Below are positions 15,082 through 20,961 of a stretch of 24,477 bases of DNA, one piece after another; position 1 is the stretch's first letter, and every line of letters begins with the position of its first letter. The notes under the pieces are model-generated. The model had not been told where the DNA came from. It ran no database searches and saw only the letters and a program-made list of their open reading frames with translations. The stretch comes from Rubrimonas sp036735545 (lineage in GTDB: Bacteria; Pseudomonadota; Alphaproteobacteria; Rhodobacterales; Rhodobacteraceae), in contig DAINOD010000042.1 in NCBI GenBank assembly GCA_036735545.1, positions 1 to 24,477 of the forward strand, in the 5' to 3' direction. Position numbers and translations under genes: made by a program.

Positions 15082-16395
15082 GTGACCGACGCCCCCGAGA
15101 CGGCGCCAGACACTGACGCGGCCGACCGCCGCGACGCCGAAGGCTTCCTCGCCGCCCTGGTCGCCGCCCAGCGCGACGGCGAGGCGGCGGTGCAGCGCGT
15201 GGTCGCCGACAGGCTCGCGCGCTTCTGCGCCGTGGAGGCGGTGGACTACGACCCGGCCGAGGTGCCGCTCATCGGCGAGTTCGCCGCCCCCGGCGCCCGG
15301 GCCGAGGGCGTGCGCACGGCCGTGCTCGCCCGCCTGCCCGGTGCGAAGGAAAAGCGCAGCCTGATCCTGTTCGCCCACCCCGACAGCGAGCCCGCAACCG
15401 AGACCGAGCGCGCACGCTGGGGCGCCGACCCCTTCGCGCTGACCGAGAGGGCGGGTCGGCTCTACGGCTGGGGCGTGGCCGACGACCTCGCCGGCGTCGC
15501 CGCAGGCGCGCTGGCGGTGGAGCGGGCGGCGCGCGCGGGCGCGCCCCTTGGCGCGGTCGTCTTCGCAAGCACCCCCAGCAAGCGCCACGCCCGCGGGGTC
15601 GCGGCGCTGTTGCACCGGGGCGTCGCGGCCGATGCGGCGCTCTATCTGCACCCGGCGGAATCGGGGCTGGGCATGGGCGAGGTGAAGGTGCTGGCTCCCG
15701 GCCAGTTGGAGTTCCGCGTCACCGTCACGGGGCGCAAGCCCGACACCAACGAGCCGGGCCACACCGCCTACGCCCATCTCGGCGTCAACGCGCTGGAGAA
15801 GGCGCTGCTGCTGATCGAGGCGCTGCGCCGGCTCGACGCCGCGCGCGGGGCGCGGATCGTCCACCCCGTGATCCACAAGGCGGCCGGGCGGTCGACCAAC
15901 CTCATGGTCTCCGCGATCTCCTGCGGCGAGGGCGTCAAGCGGAACCGCATGCCGCTGGAGTGCGTCTTCGCCGGCACGGCGAGCTTCCCGCCCGGCGAGC
16001 CGGTGGAGGCGGTGCGCGACGAGATCGCCGCCGCGCTCTCCGCCGCCGCGGCCGCCGACCCTTGGCTCGCCGCCAGTCCGCCGCTCATCGCCTGGCCCTC
16101 GGGCGTGACAGGGGGCGAGACGGCGCCGGACCACCCGTTCTGGCTTGCGGTCTCGGGCTCGGTCGCGGCGGTGACCGGGACGGCGCCGCAGGTGAACGCG
16201 CTGCACGCCTCCTCCGACATCCGCGTGCCCATCGTGCAGAAGGGCGTGCCGACGCTTGGGCTGGGGGCGCTGTGCGGCGACCTCACCCAGGACGGCCGCG
16301 CCGACGAGTGGGTGGACGCGGCGGACTTCCACCGGATGGTCGACGTCACCGCGCGCATCGTGCGCGACTGGTGCGGACAGGATCGCGCCGCCTGA
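15082..16395 (+). CDS. M20-family metallopeptidase-like protein with degenerate active site
   Basis: From GTG 15082 the product has 437 residues, normal for M20 amidohydrolases (ArgE/DapE/CPG2), with a split catalytic domain and a central dimerisation domain (about 205-310). H99 and D101 (FAHPD) and D134/D135 (GVADDLAG) match the first metal-site residues. The position of the conserved Glu-Glu pair, normally general base and metal ligand, reads STPSKRHARG (163-172) with no Glu. The next ligand, in a Glu-Pro motif, is His190-Pro. The late active-site His before E(Y/W)V is missing (TQDGRADEWV, 402-411). These alignments were made by eye against CPG2-like sequences. It leads an operon with an amino-acid transporter and catabolic enzymes. 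It may be a non-canonical hydrolase or a binding protein, and the substrate is unknown. Confidence 0.8.
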   Translation: MTDAPETAPDTDAADRRDAEGFLAALVAAQRDGEAAVQRVVADRLARFCAVEAVDYDPAEVPLIGEFAAPGARAEGVRTAVLARLPGAKEKRSLILFAHPDSEPATETERARWGADPFALTERAGRLYGWGVADDLAGVAAGALAVERAARAGAPLGAVVFASTPSKRHARGVAALLHRGVAADAALYLHPAESGLGMGEVKVLAPGQLEFRVTVTGRKPDTNEPGHTAYAHLGVNALEKALLLIEALRRLDAARGARIVHPVIHKAAGRSTNLMVSAISCGEGVKRNRMPLECVFAGTASFPPGEPVEAVRDEIAAALSAAAAADPWLAASPPLIAWPSGVTGGETAPDHPFWLAVSGSVAAVTGTAPQVNALHASSDIRVPIVQKGVPTLGLGALCGDLTQDGRADEWVDAADFHRMVDVTARIVRDWCGQDRAA

Positions 16396-16447
16396 GCGGG
16401 CGGCGACGCAACGGGCGCGCAGCGCCGGACATGACAGGAGAGGTGCG

Positions 16448-17293
16448 ATGCGGATCAAGACGACACTGACGGCGCTGGCGCTGGCGGCGCTGGGCATGGG
16501 CGGCGCCGCGGCGCAGGACTGCCCGCAGGGGCTGGACCTGGTGACGCCGGGCAAGCTGACCATGTCGATCAACCTGACGATCCCGCCGCGGCAGTACATC
16601 GACGAGCGCGGCCGGCCCCGCGGCCTGAACGTCGAGCTGGGCGAGGAGATCGCGCGGCGGCTGTGCCTCGAGCCCGAGTACATGAACGTCGGCTTCGAGG
16701 TTCAGATCCCCGGCCTCGCCAACAAGCGCTGGGACATGGTGAACACGGGCATGTACTATACGCCCGAGCGTTCCAAGATCATGCAGATGGTGCCCTATGT
16801 GGTGAACGCGCTCGCGATCATCGTGGAGCGCGGCAACCCCCTCGGCGTCACCGGCTACGACGAACTCGCCGGCCACCCGGTGGGCTCGGAAATCGCGGGC
16901 TTCGCCGACAAGCTGTTGCGCGAGATGAACGACGAGCAGGTGGCCAAGGGCTTCGCGCCCATGGACGTCCGCGCCTTCAACACCTTCGCCGAGGCCTTCG
17001 CGGCGCTGGGCGCGGGCCAGGTGCGCGCGGTGTTCGGGCCGGACGCGACGGCGGTCTACTACGCCCAGCGCGGGGCCTTCGAGATCGGCGCGAACGGTCT
17101 GAACCCCGGCCTGCCGTCGAGCTTCGGCTTCGACGCCGCCAATGTGGGGCTGGCCGAGGCGGTGCGCGACGCGCTGGCCGCGATGGCCGCCGACGGAACC
17201 TACGGACGCATGATGGCGGAATACGGCGCCGCCGAGATCGAGCTTTGGGACATGTACGACGGCGACTTCCGCGTCATGCACGACCCGTCCTGA
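16448..17293 (+). CDS. Polar amino-acid ABC transporter substrate-binding protein (SBP family 3)
   Basis: A 281-residue periplasmic protein. ATG 16448 has a strong AGGAGAGG (16436-16443) just upstream. The signal peptide is MRIKTTLTALALAALGMGGAAA with cleavage predicted before QDCPQ. The mature part fits SBP_bac_3: a ligand lobe with LTIPPRQYIDERGRPRGLNVELGEEIARRL, MYYTPERSKIMQMVPYV, a segment like GSEIAGF, and the C-terminal LAAMAADGTYGRMMAEYG. Family 3 proteins bind amino acids, opines and related compounds. With the permease at 17514 and ATPase at 18236 it forms one importer, whose cargo should be the substrate of the catabolic enzymes downstream. Confidence 0.92.
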   Translation: MRIKTTLTALALAALGMGGAAAQDCPQGLDLVTPGKLTMSINLTIPPRQYIDERGRPRGLNVELGEEIARRLCLEPEYMNVGFEVQIPGLANKRWDMVNTGMYYTPERSKIMQMVPYVVNALAIIVERGNPLGVTGYDELAGHPVGSEIAGFADKLLREMNDEQVAKGFAPMDVRAFNTFAEAFAALGAGQVRAVFGPDATAVYYAQRGAFEIGANGLNPGLPSSFGFDAANVGLAEAVRDALAAMAADGTYGRMMAEYGAAEIELWDMYDGDFRVMHDPS

Positions 17294-17311
17294 CCGTTCA
17301 CCCCTGAAACC

Positions 17312-17334
17312 CGCGCGGCCGCTGCGGCCGCGCG
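17312..17334 (+). promoter_or_regulatory. GC-rich hairpin between binding-protein and permease genes
   Basis: A perfect 10-bp stem, CGCGCGGCCG and CGGCCGCGCG, encloses a CTG loop 18 bp after the binding-protein stop. There is no U-tract. Its placement mirrors the hairpin at 9523-9544 in the other transporter, suggesting transcript stabilisation or attenuation. Confidence 0.65.
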
Positions 17335-17337
17335 CGC

Positions 17338-17392
17338 CCCCTGCAGGAGCCCGGCCCCGTGAACTGGTCGTGGGACTATTTCTTCCGGTACC
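17338..17392 (+). repeat. First copy of 55-bp exact direct repeat flanking the N gap
   Basis: These 55 bases are identical to 17493-17547. They carry a Shine-Dalgarno AGGAG, a GTG at 17359 and the first codons of the permease, broken by the Ns. The simplest reading is that both contig ends share one real locus. Confidence 0.9.
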
Positions 17393-17492
17393 NNNNNNNN
17401 NNNNNNNNNNNNNNNNNNNNNNNNNNNNNNNNNNNNNNNNNNNNNNNNNNNNNNNNNNNNNNNNNNNNNNNNNNNNNNNNNNNNNNNNNNNN
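17393..17492. other. Assembly gap of 100 N
   Basis: One hundred undetermined bases separate two identical 55-bp ends. A round 100 N is a conventional scaffold spacer. The 55-bp flanking identity looks like an unresolved overlap between contigs, so the true sequence probably lacks both the gap and one repeat copy, about 155 bp in total. A short real tandem insertion cannot be excluded. Confidence 0.9.
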
Positions 17493-17547
17493 CCCCTGCA
17501 GGAGCCCGGCCCCGTGAACTGGTCGTGGGACTATTTCTTCCGGTACC
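17493..17547 (+). repeat. Second copy of 55-bp exact direct repeat
   Basis: Identical to 17338-17392. This copy continues uninterrupted into the permease gene, so the start GTG 17514 is used for the annotation. Confidence 0.9.
17500..17504 (+). promoter_or_regulatory. Ribosome binding site of the amino-acid permease
   Basis: AGGAG lies 9 nt before GTG 17514 and supports that start. The same site is duplicated before the gap at 17345-17349. Confidence 0.55.
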
Positions 17548-18233
17548 TCTTCAACGACCTGATGATGTACGGGGCCTGGACCACCGTCTGGCTGTCGGTG
17601 ACGGCCATGACGATCGGCGTGGCGCTGGGCGCCATCGCTGCGCTGTCGAAGATGTACGGGCCGACGCCGCTGCGGCTGCTGGCAGAGTTCTACATCTGGC
17701 TGTTCCGCGGCACGCCGCTGCTGATCCAGCTTGTCATCATCTACACCGGCCTGCCGCAGATCGGCATCCGCTTCTCGGTGGTGGAGAGCGCGATCATCGG
17801 GCTGGCGCTCAACGAGGGCGCCTATTTCGCCGAGATCGTGCGCGCGGGCGTCATGTCGGTGCACAAGGGGCAGGAGGACGCCTCCCGCGCGCTGGGCATG
17901 ACCTGGGCGCGGCGGATGCGCTGGGTGATCATGCCCCAGGCGGCGCGGGTGATCATCCCGCCGCTGGGCAACCAGTTCAACGGGATGCTCAAGACCTCCT
18001 CGCTGGCCTCGGTCATCTCGATGGACGAACTGCTCCGCAACGCGCAGATGCTGGCGCAGATCGAGTTCCGGGTGCTCGAGGTCTATATCGGCGCGGCGCT
18101 GTGGTATCTGGCCATGGTCACCGTCTGGAACGCGATCCAGAAGCGCATCGAGGCCCGCTACGAGCGCCCCTTCGGCCCGCGACCCGCGCCGGTGGCGCGG
18201 GCCCTGCGCGAAGCGGCTGCGGCGAGGGCGTGA
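17514..18233 (+). CDS. Polar amino-acid ABC transporter permease (HisM/GlnP family)
   Basis: A 239-residue inner-membrane protein beginning MNWSWDYFFRYLFNDL, typical of this family, from GTG 17514. Membrane segments include TTVWLSVTAMTIGVALGAIAAL and a C-terminal VYIGAALWYLAMVTVW. The permease signature has FRGTPLLIQLVIIYTGLPQ, and the EAA loop is EDASRALGMTWARRMRWVIMPQAARVIIPPLGNQF. Only one permease gene is present, so a homodimer is likely. It lies between the binding protein at 16448 and the ATPase at 18236. After collapsing the assembly artefact, the binding-protein stop and this start would be about 65 bp apart. Frame and length look intact on this side of the gap. Confidence 0.92.
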   Translation: MNWSWDYFFRYLFNDLMMYGAWTTVWLSVTAMTIGVALGAIAALSKMYGPTPLRLLAEFYIWLFRGTPLLIQLVIIYTGLPQIGIRFSVVESAIIGLALNEGAYFAEIVRAGVMSVHKGQEDASRALGMTWARRMRWVIMPQAARVIIPPLGNQFNGMLKTSSLASVISMDELLRNAQMLAQIEFRVLEVYIGAALWYLAMVTVWNAIQKRIEARYERPFGPRPAPVARALREAAAARA

Positions 18234-18235
18234 GC

Positions 18236-19036
18236 ATGAGGGACGAGACCGTGCAGGCGAGAACGCTCGGCGCGCCGATGGTCGTGGTCGAGAACGTGCG
18301 CAAGTCCTTCCACGGGGTCGAGGTGCTGCGCGACGTCTCGCTGACCGTGGCCAGGGGAGAGGTCGTGGTGATCTGCGGCCGCTCGGGCAGCGGCAAGAGC
18401 ACGCTGCTGCGCTGCATCGACCATCTCGAGACCATCGACGGCGGGCGCATCGTCGCCTGCGGCCACCTCGTCGGCTACCGCGAGGGCCCCAAGGGACTGA
18501 AGCCGCTGCCCGATCGCGAGACCGCCCGCCAGCGCCGCGACCTCGGCATGGTGTTCCAGAGCTTCAACCTGTTTCCCCACATGACCGCCCTCGACAACAT
18601 CGCCTGCGCGCCGATCCGCGTGCTGCGCCGCCCGAGGGCGGAGGTGGAAAGGGAGGCGCACGCGCTGCTGGCCCGCGTCGGGTTGCCCGACAAGGCGCAG
18701 GCCTATCCGGCGCAGCTGTCGGGCGGCCAGCAGCAGCGGGTGGCCATCGCGCGGGCGCTGGCGATGAAGCCGCAGGTGATGCTGTTCGACGAGCCCACCT
18801 CGGCGCTGGACCCGGAGATGATCTCCGAGGTGCTGGACGTCATGGTGGACCTGTCGCGCCAGGGCATGACCATGATCGTGGTCACCCACGAGATGGGTTT
18901 CGCCCGCGCCGCCGCCGACCGCGTCGTGCTGATGCACGAGGGCGCCATCGTCGAGGAGGCGAGCCCGGAGGACTTCTTCAACGCCCCGAAGTCCGAACAG
19001 GCGCGGCTGTTCCTGTCCAAGATCCTGCGCCACTGA
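18236..19036 (+). CDS. Polar amino-acid ABC transporter ATP-binding protein (GlnQ/HisP family)
   Basis: A 266-residue ATPase. Walker A is GRSGSGKS with lysine at 54, the Q-loop region reads GMVFQSFNLFPHMTALDN (104-121), the signature LSGGQQQR lies at 161-168, Walker B ends in FDEPT (D185, E186), and the switch His is in THEMGFA. The FNLFPHMT motif is characteristic of the polar amino-acid uptake subfamily. ATG 18236 starts 2 bp after the permease stop. Its TGA overlaps the ATG of the next gene (TGATG), tying the transporter to the catabolic enzymes in one translationally linked operon. Confidence 0.95.
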   Translation: MRDETVQARTLGAPMVVVENVRKSFHGVEVLRDVSLTVARGEVVVICGRSGSGKSTLLRCIDHLETIDGGRIVACGHLVGYREGPKGLKPLPDRETARQRRDLGMVFQSFNLFPHMTALDNIACAPIRVLRRPRAEVEREAHALLARVGLPDKAQAYPAQLSGGQQQRVAIARALAMKPQVMLFDEPTSALDPEMISEVLDVMVDLSRQGMTMIVVTHEMGFARAAADRVVLMHEGAIVEEASPEDFFNAPKSEQARLFLSKILRH

Positions 19037-20064
19037 TGGGCTTCGTGCGCACCGTGACCGGCGACCGGCCGACGGCGGACTTCGCCCGCGTCGCGGTGCA
19101 CGAGCATGTGCTGTTCGACATCACCCCCCCCGACCGACGCGGGACCGCGGCGCCCGACATCACGCCCGAGACGCGCTGGCAGACCGACTACCGCTCGAAC
19201 GAGAACCCCGCCAACGCCGCGCAGACCGACGTGGCCGCGGCGACCGCCGAGCTCGCGCTGTTCGCGGAGGACGGGGGCGATCTGATCGTGGACCAGTCGG
19301 TGGCCGGGCTGGCCCGCGACGCCGCCGGGCTGGCCGCCGCCTCGGCCGCCTCGGGCTGCGCCGTGGTCGCCTGCGCGGGAACCTACACGGCCGCCTTTCT
19401 CGACGACGCCACCCGGGCGCTGTCGGCGCAGGCGCTGGCCGAGCGCTTCACGGCGGAGGTCGCGGAGGGGCTCGACGGCGGGTCGGTCCGCGCGGGGCTG
19501 ATCGGCGAGATCGGCTGCTCCTGGCCGCTGGAGCCGGTGGAGCGGCGAGCCCTGCAGGCCGCGGCGCGGGCGCAGGCGGCGACCGGCGCCGGGATCAGCG
19601 TCCACCCTGGCCGCAACCCCGCCGCGCCCTTCGAGATCGTCGCGACGCTGGAGGCGGCGGGCGCCGACCTCTCCCGTGTCGCGATCTGCCACATGGACCG
19701 CACCTGGCCCGAGGGCGGGCGCGAGGTGGAGCTGGCGCGGACGGGCGTGTTGGTCGAGTGGGACTTCTTCGGCGTGGAGAGCTCGCACTACTGGATGGAC
19801 CCGGACGTGGAGTTGCCCAACGACCGCGCCCGCATCCGCCGCATCGCCGCCCTGTTTGACGCGGGGCTCGGCGACCGCGTGCTGGTCAGCCACGACATCT
19901 GCACCCGCACCCGGATGCGCCGCTGGGGCGGGCATGGCTACGGGCACATCTTCCGCAACGTGGAGCCCCTGATGGCGCGCATGGGACTGGACCGCGACGC
20001 GATCCGGCGGCTGGTCCGCGACAATCCATTGAGCCTGTTGAGCATGGAGAGGACCGTCGCATGA
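19036..20064 (+). CDS. Phosphotriesterase-related amidohydrolase-superfamily protein
   Basis: A 342-residue binuclear metal hydrolase of the PTE/Php family. All metal-site residues are visible: H22-x-H24 (HEH), bridging acidic E158 (GEIGC) where bacterial phosphotriesterase has a carboxylated Lys, H190 (ISVHPG), H219 (ICHMD) and D287 (SHDIC). Family members hydrolyse lactones, phosphoesters, or amide and lactam bonds. Glu at the bridging position is common in Php-like and lactonase-like members. ATG 19036 overlaps the ATPase stop and its own stop overlaps the DapA-family start. The context suggests it opens a lactone or lactam, or cleaves an amide, in an amino-acid-derived intermediate. True organophosphate activity is not implied. 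Confidence 0.88.
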   Translation: MGFVRTVTGDRPTADFARVAVHEHVLFDITPPDRRGTAAPDITPETRWQTDYRSNENPANAAQTDVAAATAELALFAEDGGDLIVDQSVAGLARDAAGLAAASAASGCAVVACAGTYTAAFLDDATRALSAQALAERFTAEVAEGLDGGSVRAGLIGEIGCSWPLEPVERRALQAAARAQAATGAGISVHPGRNPAAPFEIVATLEAAGADLSRVAICHMDRTWPEGGREVELARTGVLVEWDFFGVESSHYWMDPDVELPNDRARIRRIAALFDAGLGDRVLVSHDICTRTRMRRWGGHGYGHIFRNVEPLMARMGLDRDAIRRLVRDNPLSLLSMERTVA

Positions 20065-20951
20065 AGTTCCGCGGCGTCTATTCGGTCACGGTCACGCCCT
20101 TCGACGCGGACGGCGCGCTCGATCTGCCGGCGCTGGCCCGCTACCTCGACTGGCAGGTGCGCGAGGGGATCCACGGACTGATCCCGCTGGGCTCCACCGG
20201 CGAATTCCTGTCGCTGACCGAGGAGGAGCGCGCGGCGGTGGTGGAGACGGCCGTGCGCGCCGTCGCCGGCCGCGCGCCCGTGCTGATCGGCGCCGGCGCC
20301 GAACGCACCGAGGACGCGATCCGCTACGCCCGGCAGGCCGAGGCCGCGGGCGCGGACGGGGTGATGATCATCCCCCCCTTCTACTGCACGCCGACGCCGG
20401 ACGAGCTGTTCGTCCACTACCGCCGGATCGCCGAGGCGATCTCGATCCCGATCATGCTCTACAACAACCCCGCCACGGCCAACGTGGACCTGACGCCGCC
20501 CATCGTGGCGCGGCTGAGCGAGATCGACGGGGTGGACTACATCAAGGAGAGCACGCTGGAGGTGACGCGGGTGCGCGACATCCTCGACCTGTGCGGCGAC
20601 CGGATGACCGTGTTCGGCGGCATCCTGGGCTTCGAGAGCTTCGTGGAGGGCGCCGAGGGCTGGGTCGCGGTCGCCTCCAACCTCGCGCCCGCCCACTGCG
20701 CGCGCCTGTTCGCGCTGACGGCCGACGCGCAGGACTACGCGGCGGCCCGCGCGCTCTACGCCGAGTTGCTGCCGCTGATCCGCCTCGTCGGCGGCCATCG
20801 CTACGTCGCCGCGACCAAGGCGGGGCTGGAGCTGATGGGCCTGCGGGCCGGCGCGCCCCGCTCGCCGCGCCTGCCCGCCTCGGCGGCGGACGTGGCGGAG
20901 GCGCGGGCGGCGCTGGCGCGGCTGGGGCTGCTGACGGCGGCGCCCGCGTGA
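20061..20951 (+). CDS. DapA/N-acetylneuraminate lyase family protein (not housekeeping dihydrodipicolinate synthase)
   Basis: A 296-residue class I aldolase-fold enzyme. The Schiff-base lysine is K162 (YIKES), the catalytic Tyr is Y134 (MLYNNP), and the carboxylate-binding GSTGE loop is at 44-48. Where lysine-biosynthetic DapA has an Arg after the YNxP motif, this protein reads NNPATAN, so a catabolic role is likelier. Family members with comparable neighbours include the deaminase/dehydratase LhpC (HypD) of hydroxyproline breakdown, which converts the cyclic imine made by D-hydroxyproline dehydrogenase. Here too the next gene encodes a dehydrogenase of that type. ATG 20061 overlaps the upstream stop. 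The exact lyase, hydratase or deaminase reaction is undetermined. Confidence 0.9.
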   Translation: MKFRGVYSVTVTPFDADGALDLPALARYLDWQVREGIHGLIPLGSTGEFLSLTEEERAAVVETAVRAVAGRAPVLIGAGAERTEDAIRYARQAEAAGADGVMIIPPFYCTPTPDELFVHYRRIAEAISIPIMLYNNPATANVDLTPPIVARLSEIDGVDYIKESTLEVTRVRDILDLCGDRMTVFGGILGFESFVEGAEGWVAVASNLAPAHCARLFALTADAQDYAAARALYAELLPLIRLVGGHRYVAATKAGLELMGLRAGAPRSPRLPASAADVAEARAALARLGLLTAAPA

Positions 20952-20961
20952 GCCGGCGCCC

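Noticed and set aside
17359..17513. Separate truncated permease gene before the N gap, or one frame translated through the Ns
   Set aside because: The codons before the gap duplicate those after it exactly, best explained by an assembly overlap rather than a second gene or an internal insertion.
20061..20951. Housekeeping dihydrodipicolinate synthase for lysine biosynthesis
   Set aside because: The Arg that follows the YNxP motif in DapA is missing, and the gene is embedded in a transporter/catabolic operon.
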